The notes beneath the pieces were generated by a model. It had not been told where the DNA came from, did not search any database, and saw nothing but the letters and a program-made list of their open reading frames with translations. From CAZOJJ01 sp964580105 (GTDB lineage: Bacteria; Bacteroidota; Rhodothermia; Rhodothermales; Rubricoccaceae), in the NCBI GenBank assembly GCA_964580105.1, contig CAZOJJ010000078.1:1-10682 (forward strand): a stretch of 10,682 nucleotides of DNA, given 5' to 3'. Each line of letters opens with the position of its first letter. Position 1 is the stretch's first letter. Positions 1-7,325 of the stretch are shown piece after piece. Made by a program: the position numbers and the translations under genes.

Positions 1-20
1 TTCTCCTCGATCTTCTCCTC

Positions 21-242
21 ATGCGCCTCCTCGTCGCCCTCGCCCTGCCGGCGCTCACCGCCTGCGCCACCGAGCCCGACGTGCCCTCGCCGGAGGGCAC
101 CGAGAACCCGCTCGCCGAGACGCCCGTCGAGACGCCCGTCGAGACGCCCGTCGAGACGCCCGTCGAGACGCTCCCCGACCCCTTCGCCGCGCCGCAGGAG
201 ACGGACTCCGCCGGCGCGCGGCCGGACGCGACGGGCGGATGA
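21..242 (+). CDS. Small putative lipoprotein with ETPV repeats
   Basis: The 73-residue product starts with a short hydrophobic signal (residues 2-14, a single Arg at position 2) ending in a lipobox-like LTAC, so Cys15 is the likely lipidated residue after signal peptidase II cleavage. The mature part is acidic and rich in Pro, Thr and Glu, with four exact ETPV repeats and a partial fifth at about residues 33-50, encoded by a 12-bp DNA repeat. It has no recognisable domain and is probably disordered; a tether or stalk on the membrane is only a guess. Third codon positions are almost all G or C, as in its neighbours, which supports real coding. Its stop overlaps the pdxA start (ATGA at 239-242), suggesting translational coupling. 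No other start codon is visible in the 20 bases upstream. The family is not recognised. Confidence 0.6.
   Translation: MRLLVALALPALTACATEPDVPSPEGTENPLAETPVETPVETPVETPVETLPDPFAAPQETDSAGARPDATGG
116..171 (+). repeat. 12-bp tandem repeat inside the lipoprotein gene
   Basis: Four exact copies of GAGACGCCCGTC (117-164) are followed by 7 matching bases of a fifth. Each unit is four codons (Glu-Thr-Pro-Val), so gain or loss of copies would keep the reading frame and only change the length of the Pro/Glu segment. Confidence 0.95.
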
Positions 243-1249
243 CGACCGACCGGCCCCGCCTCGCCGTCACGGCCGGCGACCCGAACGGGATCGGGCCGGA
301 GGTGGCGCTGAAGGCGCTCCGCACTCCGGCCGTGCGCGCCGCCGCCCGGTGCGTCCTCCTCGGCAGCGCCGCCGTGGTGGCCGCGCAGGCCGAGGCGCTC
401 GGCCTCGGGCCCGTCCGGGCCGTCATGCAGCCGGACGAACCGGTGGGGGAGGGAGCGATCCCCGTCCTCGACCTGCAGCCGGACGAGGCCCCGGGCTTCG
501 CGTGGGGCCGCGTTACCGCCGAGGGCGGGCGGCAGGCCATGCGCGCCGTCGAGGCCGCCGTGGACGGCTGCCTGCGCGGCGCCTTCGACGGGATGGTGAC
601 GGCGCCGATCTCGAAGGAGGCCATCCAGCGCGCGGGCTACGAGTTTCCCGGTCACACCGAGTTTCTGGCCGAGCGGACCGGCGCCGGGCGGTTCGTCATG
701 CTCCTGGTGTCGGGCGGCCTCCGCGTGGCGCTCGTGACGATCCACGCGCCCCTCGCAGCCGTCGCCGGGCTCGTCACGCGCGAGCGCGTGCGGACGACGC
801 TGGAGACGGCGGACGCCGCGCTCCGCGCCGACTTCGGCGTCGAGGCGCCGCGCCTCGCCGTGCTCGGCCTCAACCCGCACGCGGGCGACGGCGGCGTGAT
901 CGGCCGCGAGGAGATCGAGGTGATCGGTCCTGCGATGGACGACGTGCGAGCGCGCGGCCTCGACGTGCACGGCCCGTTCCCCGCCGACGGTTTCTTCGGC
1001 CGCCGCGCCGACCGCGCGTTCGACGCGGTCGTGGCGATGTACCACGACCAGGGCCTCGCTCCGTTCAAGGCACTCGCGATGGGGGCCGGCGTCAACGTGA
1101 CCGGCGGGCTCCCCATCGTCCGCACCTCGCCCGACCACGGGACCGCCTTCGCCCTCGCCGGGCAAGGCGCCGCCTCGGCCGACTCCATGCGCGAGGCCGT
1201 CCTCCTCGCCGCCCAGATGGCCGCCCGCCGCAAGGGCAGCCGTGCGTGA
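239..1249 (+). CDS. pdxA: 4-hydroxythreonine-4-phosphate dehydrogenase PdxA
   Basis: This cytoplasmic enzyme oxidises 4-phosphohydroxy-L-threonine to the aminoacetone phosphate precursor used by PdxJ to make pyridoxine 5'-phosphate (DXP-dependent vitamin B6 pathway). The 336 residues match the family's usual length. Family blocks seen in order are GDPNGIGPEV (13-22), GHTEFLAE (138-145), LNPHAGDGG (211-219), MYHDQGLAPFK (267-277) and GVNVTGGLPIVRTSPDHGTA (284-303). The three expected metal-binding histidines are present as H169, H214 and H269, with the same 45- and 55-residue spacing known for E. coli PdxA (166, 211, 266), and H139 matches the substrate-contacting histidine. The protein therefore looks intact. 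The ATG start overlaps the stop of the upstream lipoprotein gene. No pdxJ is present in the window, so the rest of the pathway must lie elsewhere. Confidence 0.96.
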   Translation: MTTDRPRLAVTAGDPNGIGPEVALKALRTPAVRAAARCVLLGSAAVVAAQAEALGLGPVRAVMQPDEPVGEGAIPVLDLQPDEAPGFAWGRVTAEGGRQAMRAVEAAVDGCLRGAFDGMVTAPISKEAIQRAGYEFPGHTEFLAERTGAGRFVMLLVSGGLRVALVTIHAPLAAVAGLVTRERVRTTLETADAALRADFGVEAPRLAVLGLNPHAGDGGVIGREEIEVIGPAMDDVRARGLDVHGPFPADGFFGRRADRAFDAVVAMYHDQGLAPFKALAMGAGVNVTGGLPIVRTSPDHGTAFALAGQGAASADSMREAVLLAAQMAARRKGSRA

Positions 1250-1271
1250 TCGTTTTTTCCAGCCTCCCCCG

Positions 1272-1302
1272 CTGTCATCCTTCGCTCCGCCCAGGATGAC
1301 GG
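1272..1302. repeat. REP-like palindrome between pdxA and the methyltransferase gene
   Basis: An exact 8-bp inverted repeat, GTCATCCT (1274-1281) and AGGATGAC (1293-1300), is extended by one G-T and one C-G pair to a 10-bp stem around an 11-base loop. There is no T-tract after it, so it is not a standard intrinsic terminator. From memory, palindromes with the core GTCATCCT...AGCGAAGGAT are dispersed intergenic repeats in several bacterial lineages, so a REP-like mobile palindrome is the better reading. A run of six T (1253-1258) lies upstream of it without its own clear stem. Confidence 0.55.
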
Positions 1303-1316
1303 ACGGTTAACACGTG

Positions 1317-2105
1317 ATGAGCCTCATCCCGATGAACCCCACCGGCTCGGACGATGCCGCCGCGCCGTACTCGCTCCTCGCCGAGGGCTACGACGCCGTC
1401 ATGGAGCACGTCGACTACGAGGCGTGGGCCGACTACGTCTTCGCGCTCCTCCAGGAGCACGCCCCGGGCGCCCGCGACGTCCTCGAACTCGGCGGCGGCA
1501 CGGGCTCCCTCGCCCTCGCCCTCCAGCCGCTGGGCGGCTACCGCTACCGGCTCTCCGACGCCGCCGAGCCCATGCTCGCCGTCGCGCGGCGCAAGGCGGA
1601 GGCCGAGGAGGTGCCGCTGGGCATCGAGCGCGTGGACTTCCGCGCCATCCCGTCCGAACCGCAGGCGGACGTCGTGCTGCTCCTCTACGACGGCCTCAAC
1701 TACCTCCTCGAAGCGCCCGAGGTGGCTCGGCTGCTGGCGGGTGCTCGCGCCGCGCTCCGGCCGGGCGGCGTCTTCCTGTTCGACCAGAGCACGCCCGTCA
1801 ACTCGATCAACCACCCCGACGGCTTCGACGACGCGGGCGACGCGGGCGCCTTCCGCTACCTCCGGTCGAGCCACTACGACCCCGAGACGCGGCTGCACAC
1901 GACGGTCTTCCGCCTCGGCCTCGGGGACCGGACGGCCACCGAGACGCACGTCCAGCGCGCGTACACGAAGGCCGAGGTCGAGGCGCTCATCGCGCCGGCG
2001 GGCTTTCGCGTCGAGGCGGCCTACGACGGGTTCTCGCTCGACCCGGCGCACGAGGCGAGCGAGCGGGTCCACTGGGTCCTGCGGAAGGAGGGCGGCGGTG
2101 CGTAG
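1317..2105 (+). CDS. Class I SAM-dependent methyltransferase
   Basis: This is a predicted cytoplasmic methyltransferase of 262 residues with a Rossmann-like SAM-binding fold. The glycine-rich motif I reads VLELGGGTGSLAL (about residues 55-67), followed by an acidic residue ending strand 2 (LSDAAEPML, about 79-87), a post-motif strand DVVLLLYDGLNYLLE (118-132), and LRPGGVFLFD (147-156), typical of this fold. The arrangement resembles the Methyltransf_25-type small-molecule enzymes often annotated only as class I methyltransferases; the substrate cannot be told. ATG at 1317 is chosen; an in-frame GTG lies immediately before it (1314) and a third possible start ATG at 1332, none with a clear ribosome binding site. 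It sits 67 bp after pdxA and 27 bp before the FtsE-like gene, so it may be co-transcribed with the latter. Confidence 0.88.
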   Translation: MSLIPMNPTGSDDAAAPYSLLAEGYDAVMEHVDYEAWADYVFALLQEHAPGARDVLELGGGTGSLALALQPLGGYRYRLSDAAEPMLAVARRKAEAEEVPLGIERVDFRAIPSEPQADVVLLLYDGLNYLLEAPEVARLLAGARAALRPGGVFLFDQSTPVNSINHPDGFDDAGDAGAFRYLRSSHYDPETRLHTTVFRLGLGDRTATETHVQRAYTKAEVEALIAPAGFRVEAAYDGFSLDPAHEASERVHWVLRKEGGGA

Positions 2106-2132
2106 CTTGCGCGCCGTTCTTCTCCCCCGCCC

Positions 2133-2831
2133 GTGCAGGAACAGCCGCTCGTAGAGCTCCGCAACGTCGCCGTCTCGTACACCGGGCCGGACGGCATCCG
2201 CCTCCCCGTCGCCAGCGACCTCACGCTGACGCTCGGCAAGGGGGAGATGGCCTACCTCATCGGGCCGACGGGCAGCGGCAAGAGCACGCTGCTCAAGCTG
2301 CTCTACATGGACGTCAAGCCCGAGTTCGGGACCGTCCGCGTGGGGCACTACCGGTCCGACACCGTGACGCCGAAGGAGGTCCCGTTCCTGCGGCGCTCGC
2401 TCGGCATCGTGTTCCAGGACTTCCAGCTGCTGCCGGACCGGAGCGCCTTCGAGAACGTCGCCTTCGCGCTGTACGCGACGGGGAAGAGCGGGCGCGCCGT
2501 CAAGGAGCGCGTGATGCAGACGCTGGCGCGCGTGGGGCTCAGCCATCGGGCGCACGCGAAGCCGCACGAGATGTCCGGCGGCGAGCAGCAGCGGGCGTGC
2601 ATCGCGCGGGCCATCGTCAACGAGCCCGTGCTGATGCTGGCCGACGAGCCGACGGGCAACCTCGACCCCCGCGTGGCCGACGAGATCCAGAAGCTGCTCG
2701 TCCGCCTCCACCGCCAGGGGATGGCCCTGCTCATGGCCACGCACGACTACCGCCTCGTCAAGGCGTTCCCGGCGAGGACGCTCGCGCTGGTGAAGGGGCG
2801 GATCATGGAGGTGGACCCGGAGACGCTCTAG
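2133..2831 (+). CDS. ftsE: FtsE-like ABC transporter ATP-binding protein
   Basis: This 232-residue ABC ATPase fits the length and sequence style of FtsE, the ATPase that with membrane protein FtsX links the divisome to cell-wall hydrolases. Visible motifs are Walker A GPTGSGKST (44-52), Q-loop glutamine Q95 in FQDFQLLPD, signature SGGEQQR (148-154), Walker B VLMLADEP (166-173) with catalytic E172, D-loop NLD (176-178) and switch histidine H204. All catalytic elements are present. FtsE and the LolD/MacB export ATPases are close relatives; the QDFQLLPDRSAFENVAFAL stretch and small size favour FtsE, but the usual partner ftsX is not adjacent, so the assignment is less than certain. The start is a GTG with no clear ribosome binding site; the next gene is a transporter 90 bp downstream with its own likely transcript. 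Confidence 0.82.
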   Translation: MQEQPLVELRNVAVSYTGPDGIRLPVASDLTLTLGKGEMAYLIGPTGSGKSTLLKLLYMDVKPEFGTVRVGHYRSDTVTPKEVPFLRRSLGIVFQDFQLLPDRSAFENVAFALYATGKSGRAVKERVMQTLARVGLSHRAHAKPHEMSGGEQQRACIARAIVNEPVLMLADEPTGNLDPRVADEIQKLLVRLHRQGMALLMATHDYRLVKAFPARTLALVKGRIMEVDPETL

Positions 2832-2865
2832 CCGGACGTTCCGGAAATCCCCTGCTGCTTTTTTC

Positions 2866-2893
2866 GCCGGGCTCTATATTCGCCCGGTCTTTT
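2866..2893 (+). terminator. Possible intrinsic terminator after ftsE
   Basis: CCGGGC (2867-2872) and GCCCGG (2882-2887) form a perfect 6-bp stem, plus a G-T closing pair, around a 9-base loop and are followed by TCTTTT (2888-2893). The T-tract is imperfect. The loop also contains TATATTCG (2875-2882), close to the Bacteroidota -7 element TAnnTTTG, so the same bases could instead be part of a promoter for the symporter gene; no good -33 element is seen at the usual distance. Confidence 0.45.
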
Positions 2894-2921
2894 CACCCCA
2901 CCACCAGCCCGTCTGCGCTAC

Positions 2922-4730
2922 ATGGAGTTCCTCTCCAACCTGATCGACGACCTCGCGAACTTCGTCTACGGTGGCCCCGAGGTCGGCGGCGAGGTGCTGC
3001 CGGTGATCGTCGTGGCCCTGCTCGGCACCGGCCTCTTCCTCACCCTCCGTCTCGGGTTCGTCCAGCTCCGCCACTTCGCCCACGGCGTCGGCGTCACCAG
3101 CGGCAAGTACGACGACCCCAACGAGCCGGGCGACGTGCCGCACTTCCAGGCCCTCACGACGGCGCTCTCGGCGACGGTCGGCATCGGCAACATCGCCGGC
3201 GTGGCCATCGCGATCCACTGGGGCGGGCCGGGCGCGCTGTTCTGGATGTGGGTGACGGCCTTCCTCGGCATGGCCGTGAAGTACGCCGAGGTCACGCTGG
3301 CGCAGGAGTACCGCGTCGTGGAGAAGCCGGACCGCGACGCGAAGGCGTGGGAGGGCAGCGTCTCCGGCGGGCCGATGTACTACATCGAGAAGGGGCTCGG
3401 CCCGAAGTTCGGCGGCTTCGCCAAGGGCCTCGCCATCTTCTTCGCGGCGATGCTCATGCTGACGAGCTTCCTGACGGGCAACGCCGTGCAGGCCAACACC
3501 GTCGCCGACGCGATGGGCTCCGAGTTCGGTGTGCCCGTCTGGATCACCGGCCTCGTCACGGCCACCATCGTGGCGCTCGTGATCATCGGGGGCATCAGCC
3601 GCATCGGCAAGGTGACCGGCATCCTCGCCCCGGTCATGGCGCTGTTCTACGTGACGGCCGCACTCGTCATCCTGCTCATCAACGCGGCCGACGTGCCGGC
3701 CGCCTTCGCCCTCATCTTCCGCGAGGCGTTCAACCCGACCTCCGGCGTGGCCGGGACGGGGGCCGGCGCGCTGCTCGTCACGCTCATGTGGGGCGTCCGG
3801 CGCGGGCTGTTCTCGAACGAGGCCGGGCAGGGTTCGGCACCCATCGCCCACGCCGCCGCCAAGACCGACGAGCCCGTCTCCGAGGGCGTCGTCGCGCTGC
3901 TGGAGCCGTTCATCGACACCATCATCATCTGCACGCTCACCGGCCTCGTCCTCATCACCACGGCCGTGTGGAACGAGACCCACGTCACCGCACTCGACCT
4001 TGCCTCGGGCGACGCCTCCTTCGTGCAGATGAACGAGGCCGGCCGCTACGTCGGCTTCTCCGGCGACCCCGGCGAGATCCGCATCGAGGACGGCTACTCC
4101 ACGCGGCAGGACCCCGAGGTCCGCTTCGCCTGGCACGACGCCCCCGTCGCCCGCTTCTACACCGACGCCGCGCAGAGCCAGCCCTTCACCGGACGCATCG
4201 TCACCCGCTTCGACGACCCCGCCACACCCGCCGTCGAGTCCATGACGGCCGCCGTGGCCGAGGACGGGACCGTCTACCGCCGGATCTATGGCGACGCCGT
4301 CGAGACGGCCGCGCCGCTCACGATCACCGGGTTCTCGCGCGGGCTCGAGCCCCTCGGCCTCGGTGGCCTCGGCAAGTACGTCGTCATCATCGCCATCCTC
4401 CTGTTCGCCATCTCGACGGCCATCTCGTGGAGCTACTACGGCGACCGCTGCGCGAACTACCTCTTCGGTGCGAAGGGCATCCTCCCGTTCAAGGCCGTCT
4501 TCGTGGGGATGCACTTCGTGGGGGCGGTGACGAGCCTGAACACGATCTGGAACTTCGGCGACGTGGCCCTCGGGCTGGTCACGTTCCCGAACCTCCTCGC
4601 GCTCCTGCTGCTCTCGCCCGTCGTCGTCCGCCTGACGAAGAGCTACTTCGAGCGGAAGCCGTGGATCCAGAACGCCGAGGACCACCGGCGCGCCGTGGCG
4701 GAAGAGAAGGCGAGGAAGGGCCAGGCCTGA
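2922..4730 (+). CDS. AGCS-family sodium:alanine (amino acid) symporter with extra loop
   Basis: This is an inner-membrane Na+-coupled importer of small neutral amino acids (alanine, glycine). Family hallmarks are ATVGIGNIAGVA (84-95), SGGPMYYIEKGLG (148-160), GNAVQANTVADA (186-197) and GVRRGLFSNEAGQGSAPIAH (291-310), with many hydrophobic segments and a cytoplasm-like basic tail (about 570-602). The length, 602 residues, exceeds the roughly 450-480 usual for the family. The excess sits between the hydrophobic segment ending TTAVW (350) and GGLGKYVVIIAILLFA (481-496): about 100 extra hydrophilic residues with no membrane segment. Core motifs either side are intact, so the transporter is probably functional. 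The ATG at 2922 has no clear ribosome binding site. Its stop shares one base with the upp start, so the genes are co-transcribed. Confidence 0.93.
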   Translation: MEFLSNLIDDLANFVYGGPEVGGEVLPVIVVALLGTGLFLTLRLGFVQLRHFAHGVGVTSGKYDDPNEPGDVPHFQALTTALSATVGIGNIAGVAIAIHWGGPGALFWMWVTAFLGMAVKYAEVTLAQEYRVVEKPDRDAKAWEGSVSGGPMYYIEKGLGPKFGGFAKGLAIFFAAMLMLTSFLTGNAVQANTVADAMGSEFGVPVWITGLVTATIVALVIIGGISRIGKVTGILAPVMALFYVTAALVILLINAADVPAAFALIFREAFNPTSGVAGTGAGALLVTLMWGVRRGLFSNEAGQGSAPIAHAAAKTDEPVSEGVVALLEPFIDTIIICTLTGLVLITTAVWNETHVTALDLASGDASFVQMNEAGRYVGFSGDPGEIRIEDGYSTRQDPEVRFAWHDAPVARFYTDAAQSQPFTGRIVTRFDDPATPAVESMTAAVAEDGTVYRRIYGDAVETAAPLTITGFSRGLEPLGLGGLGKYVVIIAILLFAISTAISWSYYGDRCANYLFGAKGILPFKAVFVGMHFVGAVTSLNTIWNFGDVALGLVTFPNLLALLLLSPVVVRLTKSYFERKPWIQNAEDHRRAVAEEKARKGQA

Positions 4731-5350
4731 TGCTCACCGTCGTCGACCACCCGCTGCTGAAGCGGGACCTCTCCCTCCTCCGCGACAGGAACACGCCCCA
4801 CGGCGTGTTCCGGCGGACGATGAACGACGCGGCGGCCATCCTCGCCTACGAGGCCCTCCGCGACGTGCCGCTGGCGGAGGGCCCGCTGGAAACGCCGCTC
4901 GAAACGACGACCGGCTACCGGCTGGCGAAGGAGATCGTCGTCGTGCCCGTACTCCGCGCCGGGCTCGGGCTGGTGGACGGGTTCGTCCGCTTCGTGCCCG
5001 AGGCGCGCGTGGGCCACCTCGGTATGTACCGCGACGAGCAGACCCACCGCCCGGTCGACTACTACTCCAGCATCCCGCCGCAGGTGCGCCAGGCGCGCGT
5101 GTTCGTCGTCGACCCCATGCTCGCCACGGGCGGCAGCGCGGCCGGCGCGCTCAATCACCTCAAGCGGCGCGGCGCCACCGACCTCGTCTTCGTCTGCCTC
5201 GTGGCTGCGCCGGAGGGCGTCCGCCGCCTGGCCGAATACCACCCGGACGTGCCCGTCGTCGCCGCCGCGCTCGACCGGGAGCTCGACGAGAACGCCTTCA
5301 TCCGCCCCGGCCTCGGCGACGCGGGCGACCGCATCTTTGGAACGCTATGA
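4730..5350 (+). CDS. upp: Uracil phosphoribosyltransferase
   Basis: This cytoplasmic pyrimidine salvage enzyme converts uracil and PRPP to UMP and diphosphate. The 206 residues are the normal length. It shows VVPVLRAGLGLVDG (71-84), the YRDE turn (100-103), the PRPP-binding loop VFVVDPMLATGGSA (124-137) and the C-terminal uracil-binding block IRPGLGDAGDRIFGT (191-205), close to the E. coli Upp block. The ATG at 4730 overlaps the preceding stop (TGATG at 4728-4732), with an SD-like AGGAAGG at 4713-4719 about 10 bases upstream; the gene's own stop overlaps the next start (ATGA at 5347-5350). Its position between two Na+-coupled transporter genes is not explained by a shared pathway and may only reflect operon packing. 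Confidence 0.96.
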   Translation: MLTVVDHPLLKRDLSLLRDRNTPHGVFRRTMNDAAAILAYEALRDVPLAEGPLETPLETTTGYRLAKEIVVVPVLRAGLGLVDGFVRFVPEARVGHLGMYRDEQTHRPVDYYSSIPPQVRQARVFVVDPMLATGGSAAGALNHLKRRGATDLVFVCLVAAPEGVRRLAEYHPDVPVVAAALDRELDENAFIRPGLGDAGDRIFGTL

Positions 5351-7191
5351 ATCGGAGGATCGGAGGACCGAGGACTTGGGCGATCGGGCGGGTGCTCGGC
5401 GTGGTGCTCGGGCTGGTGCTGACCGCGGGCACGGTGCAGGCGCAGGGCGGGGAGGCGGCTTCGGCGGCCGTGTCTCCCGCCGAAGCGCCGGTCCCGCTCC
5501 AGGCGTCGGACTCGGCGGGGGCCGCGGGTGTGCCGGGCATGGCGTTGCCGGAGACGGAGCCGCAGGCCGAGGAGCCGCCCCCACCGAACGTCGGGTGGCT
5601 CTCCCTTCTTCCCGCCGTGCTCGCCATCGCCCTCGCGCTGGCCTTCCGGCAGGTCGTCGCCGCCCTGTTCGGCGGCGTGTGGGTGGGGGCGTGGATCGCC
5701 ACGGGCTCCGTGTGGGGCCTCTTCACCGGCCTCGCGCGCACCATCGACACGTACCTCCTGAGCGCGCTGGCCGACGGCGACCACGCCGCCATCATCATCT
5801 TCTCGCTGATGATCGGCGGGGTCGTCGGGGTCATCCAGAAGAACGGCGGTACGGCCGGCATCGTGAACGTCGTGACCCGCTGGGCGCGGACGGGCCGGCG
5901 CGGCCAACTCGCCACGGCCGTCTTGGGCGTGGCCGTCTTCTTCGACGACTACGCCAACACCCTCATCGTGGGCGGGACGATGCGGCCCATCACGGATCGC
6001 CTCCGCATCAGCCGCGAGAAGCTGGCCTACCTCGTCGACTCCACGGCTGCGCCCGTCGCTGCGGTCGCGCTCGTGACGACGTGGATCGGCTACGAGGTCG
6101 GCCTCATCGGCGACGCCGTCGCCAAGCTGCCGGGCTACGACGAGGCGGCGTACTCCATCTTCCTCAACTCGATCCCGTACTCGTTCTACCCGATCCTCAC
6201 GCTCGTCTTCGTCTTCGGCGTGGTGCTGATGCGGCGGGACTTCGGGCCGATGCTCGCGGCCGAGCGCCGCGCCCGCACGACCGGCCATCTCTTCGAGCCC
6301 GACTCCCAGATCGCCGCCACCGAGGCCGAGAACGCCACGCTGGATCCGCCGCCGGGCAAGCCCCACCGGCTCGTCAACGCCGCCGTCCCCATCCTCGTCC
6401 TCGTCGGCGTCGTTCTCGGCGGGCTCTACGTGACCGGCCGCGCCTCGGTGCTCGAGGCGGGCGGGGAGGCCACACTCTCCGCCGTCATCCGCGAAGCCGA
6501 TTCCTACAAGGCGATGATGTGGGGCTCGGTGGCCGCCGCCCTCGCCGCGATCCTGCTCTCGCTCGGCCAGCGGATCCTCACGCTCACCGAGGCGCTCGAC
6601 GCGTGGTACGCCGGCGTGCGGTCCATGCTGCTCGCCATCATCATCCTGCTGCTGGCCTGGGCGCTCTCGAACGTGAACGAGGCGCTCGGGACGGCCTCGT
6701 ACCTGGTCACCCTCCTTTCGGACACGATCTCGCCCGGTCTGCTGCCCGCGCTCGTGTTCCTCCTCGCCGCCGCCACCGCCTTCGCGACGGGCTCCTCGTG
6801 GGGCACGATGGGCATCCTGATGCCGCTCGTGATCCCCCTCGCCTGGGGCGTCCTCGACGCCAGCGGTGAGCACTCGATGGCCGAGCACGCCCACATCGTC
6901 TACTCCACCGTGGCCGTCGTGCTCGCCGGTGCCGTCTGGGGCGACCACTGCTCGCCGATCTCGGACACGACGATCCTCTCCTCGCTCGCCTCCTCGTGCG
7001 ACCACATCGACCATGTGCGGACGCAGCTCCCGTACGCGATGGTGGTGGGCGGCGTGGCCCTCCTGCTCGGCACGATCCCGACCGCCTACAACCTCCCGTG
7101 GTGGGTGGCGATGCCCGTCGCCGCCGTCGTCCTCCTCGTGGGGCTGCGCGTCTTCGGCCGTCCCGTCGAAGAGCCCGTGCCGGTCGAGTAG
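5347..7191 (+). CDS. nhaC: NhaC-family Na+/H+ antiporter with signal-peptide-like N-terminus
   Basis: This predicted inner-membrane antiporter has 614 residues. Conserved blocks of the Na_H_antiporter (NhaC-type) family are FFDDYANTLIVGGTMRPITD (198-217), ATGSSWGTMGILMPLVIPL (480-498) and GDHCSPISDTTILSSLASS (532-550) followed by CDHIDHVRTQLPYA. It would expel Na+ in exchange for protons; other substrates (malate/lactate in relatives) cannot be excluded. The first 32 residues form a classic signal peptide (basic start, hydrophobic 16-29, VQA|Q cleavage-like site), followed by about 48 residues rich in Ala, Pro and Glu before the first membrane segment at about 84-118. A hydrophilic loop spans about 297-342. 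The ATG overlaps the upp stop; GGA at 5339-5341 is a weak ribosome binding site. In the same transcript, it would balance the Na+ brought in by the AGCS symporter (inference). Confidence 0.9.
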   Translation: MNRRIGGPRTWAIGRVLGVVLGLVLTAGTVQAQGGEAASAAVSPAEAPVPLQASDSAGAAGVPGMALPETEPQAEEPPPPNVGWLSLLPAVLAIALALAFRQVVAALFGGVWVGAWIATGSVWGLFTGLARTIDTYLLSALADGDHAAIIIFSLMIGGVVGVIQKNGGTAGIVNVVTRWARTGRRGQLATAVLGVAVFFDDYANTLIVGGTMRPITDRLRISREKLAYLVDSTAAPVAAVALVTTWIGYEVGLIGDAVAKLPGYDEAAYSIFLNSIPYSFYPILTLVFVFGVVLMRRDFGPMLAAERRARTTGHLFEPDSQIAATEAENATLDPPPGKPHRLVNAAVPILVLVGVVLGGLYVTGRASVLEAGGEATLSAVIREADSYKAMMWGSVAAALAAILLSLGQRILTLTEALDAWYAGVRSMLLAIIILLLAWALSNVNEALGTASYLVTLLSDTISPGLLPALVFLLAAATAFATGSSWGTMGILMPLVIPLAWGVLDASGEHSMAEHAHIVYSTVAVVLAGAVWGDHCSPISDTTILSSLASSCDHIDHVRTQLPYAMVVGGVALLLGTIPTAYNLPWWVAMPVAAVVLLVGLRVFGRPVEEPVPVE

Positions 7192-7230
7192 CCACCCCCG
7201 TTCTGCGGCAGGCGTGTTCCCGCGAAGGGG

Positions 7231-7262
7231 TTGTGAAGAGAGGGGTCGGGTTCGTATCGTGC
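7231..7262 (+). promoter_or_regulatory. Weak candidate Bacteroidota-type promoter for the protease gene
   Basis: TTGT (7231-7234), then 20 bases, then TATCGTGC (7255-7262), roughly follow the -33 TTTG / -7 TAnnTTTG pattern of Bacteroidota sigma-A promoters, but the -7 element matches poorly. It lies 93 bp before the protease start. Confidence 0.25.
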
Positions 7263-7265
7263 GGT

Positions 7266-7325
7266 CTGTCGGTGATCGCCCAGGGCTGTGGGGACGGGGC
7301 CGACAGTTGCCGCGGCTTCGGCCGC
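7266..7325 (+). other. Two stem-loops in the protease leader
   Basis: The first stem pairs CTGTCGG (7266-7272) with CCGACAG (7300-7306) across 27 bases. The second is GCGGC (7312-7316), a TTCG tetraloop (7317-7320) and GCCGC (7321-7325), ending 29 bases before the protease ATG. Neither is followed by a T-tract. They may shape the mRNA leader, stabilise it or act as a weak stop for the upstream operon; the sequence does not decide. Confidence 0.4.

Noticed and set aside
1253..1258. A run of six T after pdxA as an intrinsic terminator
   Set aside because: No convincing GC stem directly precedes it; the nearby palindrome lies downstream instead.
1275..2744. A 489-codon open frame on the - strand
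   Set aside because: Antisense to the methyltransferase and ftsE genes, both of which carry intact conserved motifs on the + strand.
2874..4685. A 603-codon open frame on the - strand
   Set aside because: Antisense shadow of the symporter gene; composition is highly charged and without family motifs.
1424..5350. A continuous 1308-codon + strand open frame
   Set aside because: It crosses the methyltransferase, ftsE and symporter genes out of frame as Arg/Pro-rich nonsense and only its last 206 codons are real (upp). High GC content removes chance stops.
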